Assembly (NCBI GenBank): GCA_002448235.1
Contig: DIXF01000008.1
Coordinates: 146,589 to 210,588, forward strand
Direction: 5' to 3'
From: Syntrophaceae bacterium UBA6087
Lineage (GTDB): Bacteria > Desulfobacterota > Desulfomonilia > UBA1062
Length of the DNA: 64,000 nucleotides
The notes under the pieces are model-generated. The model was not told where the DNA came from, did not search any database, and saw only the letters and a program-made list of their open reading frames with translations. Both the position numbers and the translations under genes were made by a program. Of the stretch, positions 26,779 to 35,939 are shown piece after piece. Position 1 is the first letter of the stretch. The number at the start of each line of letters is the position of its first letter.

Positions 26779-27171
26779 ATGAAGTCACTTGTTGTAGAAG
26801 ACGAGATTACCAGCAGGCTCATCCTGCAGAAGTTTCTCGCCAACCATAGCGAGGTGCACGTCTCCAGCAACGGACGCGAAGGCCTCGATGCATTCAAGGC
26901 AGCCTTTGATCAGGGTTCTCCGTTCGATCTGGTCTGTATGGATGTCATGATGCCGGAAATGGACGGTCCTGCCGCTCTTGTCGGGATACGGGCAATCGAG
27001 GAGGGAAACGGAACCGGGGCCGGATCGAGGGTGAAAGTTCTCATGACAACCGGTCTGGGCGAGACCGACAGCGCCCTCGACAACGTCAGGAACCTCTACG
27101 ACGCGATCCTTACCAAGCCTGTCAGGTTGAACGCTCTCATGGAAACTCTTGCCTTGCTGGGGCTCACATAG
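26779..27171 (+). CDS. stand-alone CheY-like receiver protein
   Basis: A 130-residue single receiver domain. It has the acidic pair in VVEDE, the phospho-acceptor Asp55 in CMDVMMPEMDG, a Thr at the switch position (LMTTG) and the invariant Lys in ILTKPV. There is no output domain, so it likely works by phospho-relay or protein binding. The ATG at 26779 is chosen because AAGGAGTGC lies just upstream. No histidine kinase is encoded nearby. Confidence 0.9.
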   Translation: MKSLVVEDEITSRLILQKFLANHSEVHVSSNGREGLDAFKAAFDQGSPFDLVCMDVMMPEMDGPAALVGIRAIEEGNGTGAGSRVKVLMTTGLGETDSALDNVRNLYDAILTKPVRLNALMETLALLGLT

Positions 27172-27240
27172 CGGTCCTGCTCTGCAAGGGGCGCCCGTAC
27201 GGCGTGCAAGACGCATTTCCGGTATAAAATGAAGCGAAGC

Positions 27241-28404
27241 TCAGCTCGTCCGCAGCGATTCTACGATATTCATGCGCGATGCCCTGAAGGCCGGCAGTAC
27301 CCCTCCCGTAAGGCCCATAATGAGGGAGAACGCGAGAGATTGGAAAAATATGGCCGGAGTGAGGGTAAACTTGAAGGCGAGCTCAGAGAAGGACTGGAAG
27401 TTCACGGTCGAGATGGTGATGAATTGCATGAACGAGGCAAACAGTAGCCCTATGGCCCCGCCGATGAGACCGAGAAAAACCGACTCTACGAGAAAGCTCA
27501 GCAGAATTGAGCGCCTCTGAAATCCCAGGGCGCGCAAGGTCCCTATCTCCCGGACACGATTCGCTACGGCGGAGTACATGGTGATCATGGCCCCGATGAC
27601 TGCGCCGAGCGAGAATATCACCGTCAGCGTGATGCCCAGGATCGTGAGAAATTTTGCCATCATCTCGGACTGTTCGAGGTAGAATACCGTTTCTCGCTTT
27701 GCCTGAAGTGTGAGGCGCGGGTCATTTTCTACCGTCGCCGTTACCCTGTCCAGGTGGGATGCATCGCTCATCTTGAAAATTACGATGGAGTACACAGGCC
27801 TCCTGAATGTCTGCATGACCTGCTCCGCATCCCCCCAGATCTCGGAGCTGAACGCCGTGTTGCCCGCATCCATGATGCCGACGACCCTCCAGTTTCTTAT
27901 GCTGTCCGAAAGTGTACTTCCCAGGGTGAGCCCGCTGAACCTCTTTACCAGGCTCTTGCCCACGACCATTTCGGGCGTGCCGAACCTGGGCATGCGACCC
28001 TGGACGAGCTTCACCTGAGGGCGCAAGGCAAAAGATTCCTTTTCGATACCGCGGACCGTGACATTCGAGGTGCCTCCCTGTTTTTTCGGCAGGGTAATGA
28101 GTACCACGATTTCTTTTGCCAGAAGCAGATCGCCGTTTCTATCTGTGGCGATTCCGGAGAGGGTTTCGACCACCGCGGCCTTTTCCCGCTCGATGCCGCT
28201 GTCGACTTCGCTGGTCGCTCCCTTGCGCAATACGATTATATTGTCGTACGAACCGGTTTGCACCAACGTCTTTCGAAGCCCTGCGGCAAGCATGAGGATC
28301 GTGGCGAAGACAAATACCACCAGCGCCATGCCCATTGCGGTAAGGAAAGTGGTGAGGCGTCTTGTCCAGAGACTGCGGAAACTGTAGGACAAAGGTACCG
28401 CCAT
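27241..28404 (-). CDS. ABC transporter permease, FtsX/MacB type (second)
   Basis: A 387-residue permease with the FtsX-like layout: one N-terminal membrane helix (about 18-42), a periplasmic domain of about 200 residues, then three helices in the C-terminal third with the REIGTLRALGFQRRSI segment that contacts the ATPase. Its start abuts the stop of the first permease, and it is the last gene of a four-gene operon. Together the two permeases would form an asymmetric MacB/LolCE-like complex moving a hydrophobic substrate or lipoprotein; the substrate is unknown. Confidence 0.9.
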   Translation of the reverse strand: MAVPLSYSFRSLWTRRLTTFLTAMGMALVVFVFATILMLAAGLRKTLVQTGSYDNIIVLRKGATSEVDSGIEREKAAVVETLSGIATDRNGDLLLAKEIVVLITLPKKQGGTSNVTVRGIEKESFALRPQVKLVQGRMPRFGTPEMVVGKSLVKRFSGLTLGSTLSDSIRNWRVVGIMDAGNTAFSSEIWGDAEQVMQTFRRPVYSIVIFKMSDASHLDRVTATVENDPRLTLQAKRETVFYLEQSEMMAKFLTILGITLTVIFSLGAVIGAMITMYSAVANRVREIGTLRALGFQRRSILLSFLVESVFLGLIGGAIGLLFASFMQFITISTVNFQSFSELAFKFTLTPAIFFQSLAFSLIMGLTGGVLPAFRASRMNIVESLRTS

Positions 28405-29562
28405 CTAGCCTATCCTCCTTAAGCCATCTGCGATGCGGATCCTGACGGCCTGTACGGCGGGAATGAACGATGCTGCGAATCCCACTGCGCCCGCGATCCC
28501 CAGATCGTACCATATCGTCGAACGTTCGATGTTGAATATGGGGAAAAAGGCGCTTAATCCCTGTTTGAAGCCGGCAGCCGCCGGATAGGTGAGCGCGATG
28601 CCGAGCAGCGATCCCAGGAATGTTATCACCAGCGCTTCTCCCACGATCAGGATAGTAATGTGGAGTCCTGTATAACCGAGGGTCTTGAGCACGGCATACT
28701 CCCCTATCCTCTCCCTTGTCGTCATTGCCATGGTATTGGCCACAACGGCGAGTATGATGATGATGACCACGATCGAGACCACGTTGATAACCTGTATAAT
28801 GGCCTGGCTCATGGAGATGAACCCCATGATGAAGGCGGCTTCGGTTTCGGTGAGGGTTTCCGCGGGAGAATTCCTGAACATTGCGTCAATTTCACGAGCA
28901 ACGTCCGCCGAATGATTTGGATCTCTGACTCCGATAAGATAGAACCCGACCTTGTCAGCCATCGAGGGCATGGTCTGCCTGATGGTCTCGTTGAGGTACT
29001 GCCAGTGGAAAAAGAACTGGGTCTCATCCGTATTCTGTGTACGGCCCCGGTAGATGCCCTTGAGCTCGAAATCCCAGTTGCCCGGATAGATCGTTCCCTT
29101 GAGCGTCACGACATCTCCGATATCCCAGCCGAAGCGTTCCGCGAGCTTCCTTCCTGCAACGAATCCCCTCCGGTCTCTCAGGAAAGCCTCTTTCTGATCC
29201 TCGGGAAGGATATACTCGGGATAGAGCCCGAGATAGGTTTCTGGCTGTATGGCGAAGTTTGCGAAAAAGTTCTTCTCGCTGATGTAGATGCCGCCGAACC
29301 AGTTGCCGTAAGACACCGAGGTGACCCCTTCCGCATGGCGAATCTTTTCATAGTATGACAAGGGCAGTGGAAAGATGAGAGAGACGGCGTTGCGGGTAAT
29401 AAGCCTGTTCGCAGACGATGATTCAACCCCCGCATACCAGGCGCCGATAACGGTCCGGAGCAGCCCGAAGGCAAGAATTGCAATGGCGAAAGCGAGCACG
29501 GTGAGCCCTGTCCTCACTTTGCGCCTGAAGGCGTTCTTCAGGATCATCTTCAGCAGGATCAT
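28405..29562 (-). CDS. ABC transporter permease, FtsX/MacB type (first)
   Basis: A 385-residue permease with one N-terminal helix, a periplasmic domain (about 45-260) and three C-terminal helices, including the coupling segment RERIGEYAVLKTLGYT. Its ATG overlaps the stop codon of the ATPase gene by 4 nt, so the two are translationally coupled. It differs clearly from the second permease, so the transporter is probably a heterodimer. Confidence 0.9.
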   Translation of the reverse strand: MILLKMILKNAFRRKVRTGLTVLAFAIAILAFGLLRTVIGAWYAGVESSSANRLITRNAVSLIFPLPLSYYEKIRHAEGVTSVSYGNWFGGIYISEKNFFANFAIQPETYLGLYPEYILPEDQKEAFLRDRRGFVAGRKLAERFGWDIGDVVTLKGTIYPGNWDFELKGIYRGRTQNTDETQFFFHWQYLNETIRQTMPSMADKVGFYLIGVRDPNHSADVAREIDAMFRNSPAETLTETEAAFIMGFISMSQAIIQVINVVSIVVIIIILAVVANTMAMTTRERIGEYAVLKTLGYTGLHITILIVGEALVITFLGSLLGIALTYPAAAGFKQGLSAFFPIFNIERSTIWYDLGIAGAVGFAASFIPAVQAVRIRIADGLRRIG

Positions 29563-30242
29563 GTGCTGAACTCACCCTTTTCCAGGTGCCGGATGACATG
29601 GGCGCGTTCTGCCGCGTGAGGATCGTGGGTTACCATGATGATGGTCTTGTTCAACTCGGTATTGAGCCGGTCCATGAGATCGAGCACGTCGGATGCCGAT
29701 TTGCGGTCAAGGTCGCCGGTAGGCTCATCCGCCACGAGGATGGCCGGGTCGATCACGATGGCCCGGGCTATGGCGACCCGCTGCTGCTCGCCGCCGGAAA
29801 GCTGTGAAGGGTAATGGTCCATCCGTGGCGTGAGGTTCACCATGTTTAAGGCAGCCTCCACATGCTCTCTCCGTTCTTTTTTCGAAAGCCCGGTGAGGTG
29901 GAGCGGCAGGTCCACGTTTTCAAAGGCCGTGAGCACGGGGATAAGGTTGTAGAACTGGAAAATGAAGCCCACGTTGCCCGAGCGCCATCCGGCTAGCTCG
30001 GTTTCGGACAGTGTGGAGATATCCACGTCGTCGATGACGATCGAGCCGCTGTCCAGACGGTCGATACCTGCGATGAGATTGAGCAGAGTGCTTTTCCCCG
30101 ACCCTGAAGGCCCCATGATGGCGAGGAATTCACCCCGTGCTATGTCGAAGGTGATGTCCGAGAGAACCGGCACTACGAGATCGCCCTTGTAGTAGCACTT
30201 GTATACGTTGCGTATCTCGACAATGGATGACTGCTTGTCCAT
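29559..30242 (-). CDS. ABC transporter ATPase, LolD/MacB type
   Basis: A 227-residue nucleotide-binding protein with Walker A GPSGSGKST, Q-loop FQFYNLIPVL, signature LSGGEQQRVAIARA, Walker B ILVADEPTGDLD and the H-loop in VTHDP. It is most like the ATPases that pair with FtsX-type permeases. It lies 2 bp downstream of the adaptor gene. Confidence 0.95.
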   Translation of the reverse strand: MDKQSSIVEIRNVYKCYYKGDLVVPVLSDITFDIARGEFLAIMGPSGSGKSTLLNLIAGIDRLDSGSIVIDDVDISTLSETELAGWRSGNVGFIFQFYNLIPVLTAFENVDLPLHLTGLSKKERREHVEAALNMVNLTPRMDHYPSQLSGGEQQRVAIARAIVIDPAILVADEPTGDLDRKSASDVLDLMDRLNTELNKTIIMVTHDPHAAERAHVIRHLEKGEFST

Positions 30243-30244
30243 GA

Positions 30245-31462
30245 TCAGCTCTCGGCGATGGTGATTTTCGAACCGCTTCGCAAGCCTTCAGGGGGATTCA
30301 GGACGACGATATCATCAGGCTTGGCCCCCTGGAGCACCTCCACCATATCGCCGATTTTCTCGCCGGTACGGATATTCGTTTTCTCAGCCTTGTCGCCCTT
30401 GACGATGAAGACAGCCGGGCCTTCTTCGGAGCTGACGACAGCAGAAGTGCTTACCATGGTATGCGGTTTGTTCTCCTCCGGGGAAAGCTGCCTGGCGAGA
30501 AATCCGACTTTGGCGCTCATCTCCGGCAGGATGCGGGGGTCGGGGTTCGTAAACCTGACTTTGACGAGCACGGTTGCCTTTGTCCTGTCGACCGTGGGAA
30601 CGATCGTATCCACAGTTCCCTGGAACCGTTCTTCGGGAAGCGCGTCAAGCGTTATGACGCAGGGCTGGCCGACATGGACCGTTCCGATGTTCGATTCGGC
30701 GACATCCGCCTCTACCTGCAGGGAGGAAAGGTCCGCGATGGTTACGACTGCCGCCTTTGCCTCGGCCGCAGCCCCCATTGGCGTGATGATGTCCCCGACA
30801 TCCGCGTTCTTGGTGAGGACAACCGCATCGAAGGGTGCCCTTATCTCGGAGTAGGACAGCATGACCTCCGAACTCGAAAGGGCTGCCTGGCTCGATTTTA
30901 CGGATGCCTGGGCAGCCTCGAGAGCTGCCTGGGCTGAAAGAAAACGTGTCCGGGCGGTGTCGAACTCGGAGCGTGAAACGGCCCCGGATTTAACCAGATT
31001 CTTCATCCGCTCATAATCACGGGTGACATTGTCGAGGTTTGCCTTCGCCTCCCGGACTCTGGCCCGGGCAAGATTGAGGTTGGCCCGGCTCTGGTCGACG
31101 GCGGCCTCGGCATCTTCGCTTTCGAGCCTGGCGAGGACCTGTCCCTGCTTTACTACGCTTCCTTCCTGTACCATCAGGGAAACGAGCTGGCCGGTAATTT
31201 TTGTAGCCACATCCGCCTTCCGCTGTGCAACGACGTAGCCGCTCGCGCTGAGACGGGCGAGGAGCTGAGACGGATAGACTTCGCTCACGGTGGTGACCGA
31301 AACCGCTACGCCCTTTGGGGCAAAGGCCCATACAATGAGTATTATGACCACGATACCGGCTGCACCGAGAATTATCGGCATGACCGACTTCGTCCGGCGG
31401 CGTGTCTGCTTATCTTTTTGTTTTCTCTCTATGGACAGCTTATCGAGGTCTTTGTCTTCCAT
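30245..31462 (-). CDS. periplasmic adaptor (MacA/HlyD family)
   Basis: About 405 residues: a short cytoplasmic basic region, one membrane anchor (PIILGAAGIVVIILIVWAF), then the HlyD plan of lipoyl half-motifs flanking an Ala-rich coiled-coil hairpin (about 115-195), a beta-barrel and a C-terminal membrane-proximal domain. It would bridge the inner-membrane transporter to an outer-membrane channel that is not encoded here. I prefer the ATG at 31462 because TGAGG lies about 9 nt upstream; the frame also allows 31492. Confidence 0.88.
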   Translation of the reverse strand: MEDKDLDKLSIERKQKDKQTRRRTKSVMPIILGAAGIVVIILIVWAFAPKGVAVSVTTVSEVYPSQLLARLSASGYVVAQRKADVATKITGQLVSLMVQEGSVVKQGQVLARLESEDAEAAVDQSRANLNLARARVREAKANLDNVTRDYERMKNLVKSGAVSRSEFDTARTRFLSAQAALEAAQASVKSSQAALSSSEVMLSYSEIRAPFDAVVLTKNADVGDIITPMGAAAEAKAAVVTIADLSSLQVEADVAESNIGTVHVGQPCVITLDALPEERFQGTVDTIVPTVDRTKATVLVKVRFTNPDPRILPEMSAKVGFLARQLSPEENKPHTMVSTSAVVSSEEGPAVFIVKGDKAEKTNIRTGEKIGDMVEVLQGAKPDDIVVLNPPEGLRSGSKITIAES

Positions 31463-31540
31463 CACGAGAAACCTCATTTCAAAGAATTTCACTTCATTAA
31501 ATAATTATACATTAAACCCACAACTTTTCATATCCAAAGC

Positions 31541-31580
31541 ATAGAAAAGGGCAATACCGGAAATCAACACGGTATTGCCC
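31541..31580 (-). terminator. intrinsic terminator of the asparagine-synthetase-like gene
   Basis: GGGCAATACCG and CGGTATTGCCC form a perfect 11-bp stem (31549-31559 with 31570-31580). On the minus strand it is followed by TTTTCTAT, 43 bp after the stop codon. Confidence 0.9.
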
Positions 31581-31623
31581 TGGGGTAGTCTTGCTTCGTG
31601 CCGGACCTTCCCGGCTGTTGTCC

Positions 31624-32847
31624 TTAGAAGAGGAAGATCGGATACGAGTCCGGGTTCTTGCCGAAACAGGTGAGATCGTCGATCTTTTCGATCTTTGGGC
31701 CTTTCAACAGGGCATACAACGACCGTTCGACGCCTATTCCGCCACCCATGGTATCCGGGAAATACGACTTGCCGTTCTCGTCCTTCATGCCGACAGCGGT
31801 GAGGAACGGCCCGTATCCGTCGAGCACGGAGATATTTTCCAGCACGCCGTTTTCGAATACCGGGGCCTCGGGGATGATCTTATTGTCGATGAGCCGGTAG
31901 ATGATCGGATCGTAAAGCCACTCCCTGATTGCACCGGAAAGTATCTCGATCGACGGGGTGTACTTGTTCGTCTCTCTCAGCAGCGATCTCGCACAGAGGT
32001 CATAGTTGAAGATCTTGTCCGAATCGAATGAGGTCAACGGGAGCCTGGAGCCGTCCGGAAGGAGATAGGGATAGATGAGATCGTAGTTTTCCCGCATGAG
32101 GCCCGTTACCCAGAAAAACTGGGAGGGTATGTCGTTCCCGATCTTCGCATCCGTGTCGATCTTCCCGTATTTCTTCAGCGCATCGGTATGCTTGATGCGG
32201 GGGAAAGGCTGCTTGGGAACCTCTACCGTAACGCCCAGATGCTTCAAGTCGTCCTCGTTGTTCTGGGCAATCGCACCGGCGGCTGCAATGACCATCCGCT
32301 CGAAAAAGTCGATCACCTTTTCGAAATCCTCTTTGAGGATCGTTCTGACCTTGTCAGGAGAGTTTTTGTACTCGTCCAGGCCGATACCCCGGTTGCGCCG
32401 CAACTCGATGTCGATCTGGGAAAAATCGATGAGGTATTTCCCGCGCTGCTTCCTCTGCGGGCTTTCTATCTCGAGCCTCACGTTGGGTGAATCTACGAAT
32501 ATCCCTTTGACCCTCGGGTTGAAGCACGCCAGGAATTTGGAATAGATCATGGAATGCGTCGAAACATAGGGCATGCCTTTGTAGTGGATCGTCGGCACGT
32601 GCTCGACGTCGTGTGCGAGCGGGTCGGTTACCGGGCTCATCTGGACACGCTCAAGATTTATGAGTCCTTCCTTGGCGAGGTAATTATGGATGGCAACGAC
32701 AAACGACGTGCGGATATTCATTGCCGAAAAGATCGTCTCGTTCACCCATTTTTCAACGTAATTCTTCCTGATGAAATCGTCGAAGCTGCTTCCCGACTGC
32801 ACGAGCGATGCCTGAAAGTGGAAAAGATCCTCACCAATAAAAGCCAT
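31624..32847 (-). CDS. AsnRS-like class II synthetase without anticodon domain; probable asparagine synthetase
   Basis: A 407-residue class II aminoacyl-tRNA-synthetase-like catalytic core. It has RLEIESPQRK followed by the Asn/Asp-type segment LIDFSQIDIE, and motif 3 GGGIGVERSLYALL at the C-terminus. There is no N-terminal OB-fold tRNA-binding domain. Proteins of this build in archaea (AsnRS paralogues) act as ammonia-dependent asparagine synthetases; that role here is an inference. A near-perfect sigma-54 promoter lies about 115 bp upstream, which fits nitrogen assimilation better than translation. AAGGAGG precedes the ATG, and a strong terminator follows. Confidence 0.75.
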   Translation of the reverse strand: MAFIGEDLFHFQASLVQSGSSFDDFIRKNYVEKWVNETIFSAMNIRTSFVVAIHNYLAKEGLINLERVQMSPVTDPLAHDVEHVPTIHYKGMPYVSTHSMIYSKFLACFNPRVKGIFVDSPNVRLEIESPQRKQRGKYLIDFSQIDIELRRNRGIGLDEYKNSPDKVRTILKEDFEKVIDFFERMVIAAAGAIAQNNEDDLKHLGVTVEVPKQPFPRIKHTDALKKYGKIDTDAKIGNDIPSQFFWVTGLMRENYDLIYPYLLPDGSRLPLTSFDSDKIFNYDLCARSLLRETNKYTPSIEILSGAIREWLYDPIIYRLIDNKIIPEAPVFENGVLENISVLDGYGPFLTAVGMKDENGKSYFPDTMGGGIGVERSLYALLKGPKIEKIDDLTCFGKNPDSYPIFLF

Positions 32848-32884
32848 ACTATCCTCCTTGATCCAGATGATATTTATCAGGCCG

Positions 32885-32939
32885 TTATGGGAGTATGTGT
32901 TTCATTAGCTCCCTTCCGGGAGCGTAAGCCCGCCCATAA
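32885..32939 (-). promoter_or_regulatory. nested hairpins in the leader of the asparagine-synthetase-like mRNA
   Basis: TTATGGG pairs with CCCATAA (32885-32891 with 32933-32939) and encloses a 6-bp stem GCTCCC/GGGAGC with a GGAA tetraloop on the minus strand (32908-32923). It lies inside the predicted transcript, about 40-90 nt before the start codon. Confidence 0.45.
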
Positions 32940-32960
32940 AGTCCTGCTTGGGTTTCAATT

Positions 32961-32977
32961 GAGCAACCTTTGTGCCA
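32961..32977 (-). promoter_or_regulatory. sigma-54 (-24/-12) promoter
   Basis: Minus strand TGGCACAAAGGTTGCT matches the consensus TGGCAC-N5-TTGCW completely; GG (32976-32975) and GC (32964-32963) are 10 nt apart. Transcription would begin near 32950, about 100 nt before the gene. Confidence 0.85.
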
Positions 32978-33208
32978 AATTCCCCAGTCATGCGTATTAT
33001 GGCTTCCTATCATATCAGTCGGTGCGGTGTAAAGATTTACCTAGTGCTGACAGCCATTTACACGATGCTCATTCCCCCAGGGCCCGTTTTGGGCAGGACT
33101 GCAGATTTTAACATAAGGAACAAATAAGACATTATTGGTCAAAAGATAAATACTGAAACAAAAATGAGCGAGCAAACGACTCCCTGCCCTCGCCGAAGCT
33201 CCCGCGGA

Positions 33209-34606
33209 TCAGAACTCGAGTTTACCGTATTCTTCCGGAACGCACGTCGGGTAGTCACCGCTGAAGCATGCAGTGCAGTAACGGCTCCCGTCTTCGACTG
33301 TCTGCAGCAAGGCTTCGACAGAGAGATACGCCAGGGAGTCCGCCCTGATAAATTCCGCAATATCTGCTATTGACTGGTTGCAGGCGATAAGCTCGGCTTT
33401 CGAGGAGATGTCGATCCCATAATAGCAGGGGCTCGCGATCGGGGGCGAACTGATCCTGACATGCACCTCCAAAGCGCCGCGCGACCTCAGGAGCTGGACG
33501 ATCTGCCGCATGGTCGTGCCTCTTACGATGGAATCGTCAACAAGGACGATGCGTTTCCCATCGATCACCCCGCTCACCGGGTTTAGTTTCACCCTTACGT
33601 CGAGCTTTCGCTTGTCCTGGTGCGGCGCGATAAAGGTGCGGCCCACATAGTGATTCCTGATAAGGCCGATCTCGTAGCGTAGGCCTGAGGCCTGGGCATA
33701 TCCGAGCGCAGCGGTGTTGCCGGAGTCCGGTACGGAGATAACGATATCTGCCTCGCAGGGCGCCTCGCGCGCAAGCTGTTTGCCGAGCCTTCTCCGGACT
33801 TTGTCGACCTTCTCGCCGAAGATCAGGCTGTCCGGCCGGGAAAAATAAATGTGCTCGAAGATGCATTGCGAAAGCCTGGGTGCTTGAGGGAGCTTGTGAG
33901 AGGTAACGCCGCCTGCATCGATGACGAGGATCTCGCCGGGCTCAACGGACCTGATATACTCTGCCCCGATGATATCGAAAGCGCACGTCTCCGAGGCAAC
34001 CACGCAGGCTCCATCGGATCTGCCCAGGGAGAGAGGCCTGAACCCCATCGGGTCGCGGGCGGCCACGAGCCTCTCAGGGGTGAGCAGCAGAAAGCAGTAG
34101 GAGCCGACAATGTGCTTAAGGGCGTCGATGAACATGCCGAGGAAGTTTTTCTCCCGGGAGCCGGCCATGAGATGAAGGATGATCTCGCTGTCGGAGGTGG
34201 TCTGAAATATCGATCCGTTCTGCTGCAGACGGTCCCTGAGCTCTTTGGCGTTCGTTATGGTGCCGTTGTGAGCCAGTGCGATCCTGCCTGCCTTGGATTC
34301 GATGGATATGGGCTGTGCATTGGTGACGTCGCTCGTTCCCTTCGTGGAGTAGCGGTTATGACCGATCGCGGAAGTACCCCGCAGACGCGGCATGGCGTCA
34401 GGATCGGAAAAGACCGACCATACGAGGCCGAGCCCCTTTTTGAGCTTGATCTCATCGCCGTCCGTTGATGCGATACCTGCGCTTTCCTGCCCCCTGTGCT
34501 GGAGCGCGTACAGGCCAAGATAGGTTTTTTCCGCAGCTTCAGGATCTCCGAAGATACCGAAGACCCCGCATTCTTCATGCCAGTGGTCATCATGCAGTTC
34601 AATCAT
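33209..34606 (-). CDS. purF: amidophosphoribosyltransferase
   Basis: A 465-residue enzyme catalysing the first step of purine synthesis (PRPP plus glutamine to phosphoribosylamine). The class II glutaminase nucleophile is Cys13 in EECGVFGIFG, so a 12-residue propeptide must be removed. The PRPP-binding loop is IVLVDDSIVRGTT. Four cysteines in the positions of the Bacillus-type enzyme (QCIFEHIYF, ASPCYYG, YCTACF) suggest a structural [4Fe-4S] cluster, unlike the E. coli enzyme. It stands alone, with no other pur gene adjacent. Confidence 0.95.
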   Translation of the reverse strand: MIELHDDHWHEECGVFGIFGDPEAAEKTYLGLYALQHRGQESAGIASTDGDEIKLKKGLGLVWSVFSDPDAMPRLRGTSAIGHNRYSTKGTSDVTNAQPISIESKAGRIALAHNGTITNAKELRDRLQQNGSIFQTTSDSEIILHLMAGSREKNFLGMFIDALKHIVGSYCFLLLTPERLVAARDPMGFRPLSLGRSDGACVVASETCAFDIIGAEYIRSVEPGEILVIDAGGVTSHKLPQAPRLSQCIFEHIYFSRPDSLIFGEKVDKVRRRLGKQLAREAPCEADIVISVPDSGNTAALGYAQASGLRYEIGLIRNHYVGRTFIAPHQDKRKLDVRVKLNPVSGVIDGKRIVLVDDSIVRGTTMRQIVQLLRSRGALEVHVRISSPPIASPCYYGIDISSKAELIACNQSIADIAEFIRADSLAYLSVEALLQTVEDGSRYCTACFSGDYPTCVPEEYGKLEF

Positions 34607-34922
34607 GTCGTTTCCTCATGCCCCTGTTTTCGTATCACTGGGTAATAAAATATCTTTTCATGGGCGGTGCTTACGAGAGTACCACGCGATCCGACAAATC
34701 AGGACAAACTTCAGAGATCGGGAAGATACACCTCTTTTATACGAAAAGCAAACATGATACCAAAGCGAATACAAGTTAAACATATAAAGGATAACAATCA
34801 GTTGAGTGATGTTCCAGTGGGAATTACTCTGAATATTACGTGATAGAAAAGTTCCTTTGCCCGTAGATCGCACATTTTTGTTCTTTCAATGAAGGGTTTT
34901 ACGAAGGACGGCTCGATTAATC
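34607..34922. other. divergent intergenic region, purF / small membrane protein
   Basis: AT-rich DNA expected to hold both promoters. I see no RNA, repeat or clear operator in it. Confidence 0.4.
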
Positions 34923-34958
34923 TTGATTTCCATACAGGCGATCTCGATTAAAACTAGT

Positions 34959-35327
34959 ATGAAGCATCTGTTTGACAGGCGGTTTCTCATCGCTATCTGG
35001 GTAACGATATTCCTCATGAAGTTTTTTATCGGACTCGCCCACCTCATAACGCTCAGGAAGAGCATTCAGCCTGTAACCCTCGACCTCTCCGAGGAAGTCT
35101 ACCAGGACGCAAACCCGAAGATGCTCGATGCGCTCGGCAAATTCGCTGCGACAGTCAACACGACCTTCGACACATATCAGAGAAGCGCTCAAAGAGAGCA
35201 TCTCTTTGCAGCCGGAGGCTACCTTATCGCTGCGCTGACATCTTTTCTTTCCATCATGCTGGTGCTCCGCGACGCCTTTTTCTTCAGGGGGATCAACACC
35301 CCGTTGAGCACAACGATAGAGATATAG
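34959..35327 (+). CDS. small membrane protein of unknown function
   Basis: About 122 residues from the ATG at 34959 (a TTG at 34923 would add 12). There are two predicted membrane helices, one near the start (LIAIWVTIFLMKFFIGLAHL) and one near the end (YLIAALTSFLSIMLVL), with an amphipathic region of about 50 residues between them. I recognise no family. It converges on the MarC-family gene with a 9-bp gap. Ribosome-binding sites are weak for either start. Confidence 0.5.
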   Translation: MKHLFDRRFLIAIWVTIFLMKFFIGLAHLITLRKSIQPVTLDLSEEVYQDANPKMLDALGKFAATVNTTFDTYQRSAQREHLFAAGGYLIAALTSFLSIMLVLRDAFFFRGINTPLSTTIEI

Positions 35328-35336
35328 GAGAAGCAA

Positions 35337-35939
35337 TTACCGGACAGCAGTCGCTGATATCCCGGCAACGAGCATGGCGATCCCTTTCCTCACCATCATA
35401 ACTCCGATTGATGCCATGAAAAGGTTTGCGATCTTGGAGATGATCGTTGTCCCTGCGCTGCCGAGAACGCGATTGACCTGGCAGGCAAAGAAAAAGAAGA
35501 CCCCGGCTATCAGTATATTCGAGGTAAGTGCCGTAGCTGTCAGGACCCCGCCATACGTATCATAGAGCAGGATAGAGGTCGTGAGCACTGCCGGACCGGT
35601 TATGAGAGGAACACCCAGCGGAACTGCCCCGAGGCCTCCTTTCAGCAATCTCCGCTGGAGCTTTTCGGAAGAAAGCAGATCGCTGATCGCGAGCACAAAG
35701 ATAAGGATGCCGCCTGCTACCATGAAATCTGCAATGCTGATTCCCATAAGACGTAAGATTGCCCTGCCTCCGAAGAGGAAAGCGAGGGCCACAACCGACG
35801 CTGTAACGACCGACTCGAGAATGACCATGAAAATGTGCCGCCATGTCATGCCCTGAGTCAGGGCGATAAACATGGGCAGTGTTCCTATGGCATCCACCGC
35901 GACAAACAGCGGAACGAAACACATCCAGAATTCCTTCAT
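35337..35939 (-). CDS. MarC-family integral membrane protein (UPF0056)
   Basis: A 200-residue protein with six membrane helices and the MarC pattern: FVAVDAIGTLPMF near the N-terminus, a central GAVPLGVPLITGPAVLTT and repeated small-residue helices. The family is widespread, but its transport substrate is unsettled; the older link with multiple antibiotic resistance is not supported by general experience. Only the family assignment is claimed. Confidence 0.88.
   Translation of the reverse strand: MKEFWMCFVPLFVAVDAIGTLPMFIALTQGMTWRHIFMVILESVVTASVVALAFLFGGRAILRLMGISIADFMVAGGILIFVLAISDLLSSEKLQRRLLKGGLGAVPLGVPLITGPAVLTTSILLYDTYGGVLTATALTSNILIAGVFFFFACQVNRVLGSAGTTIISKIANLFMASIGVMMVRKGIAMLVAGISATAVR

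Larger units (their letters stand above)
32848..33208. other. 361-bp gap: leader, sigma-54 promoter and upstream DNA of the asparagine-synthetase-like gene
   Basis: No gene. From left to right it holds a ~100-nt leader with nested hairpins (32885-32939), the -24/-12 promoter (32963-32977), and upstream inverted repeats: GTGTAAA/TTTACAC (33027-33033, 33057-33063) and AGTCCTGC/GCAGGACT (32940-32947, 33093-33100). Confidence 0.6.

Noticed and set aside
32940..33100. 160-nt riboswitch-like leader closed by AGTCCTGC/GCAGGACT
   Set aside because: A perfect sigma-54 promoter lies inside it, so most of the segment is upstream of the transcription start; only the 32885-32939 part remains a leader structure.
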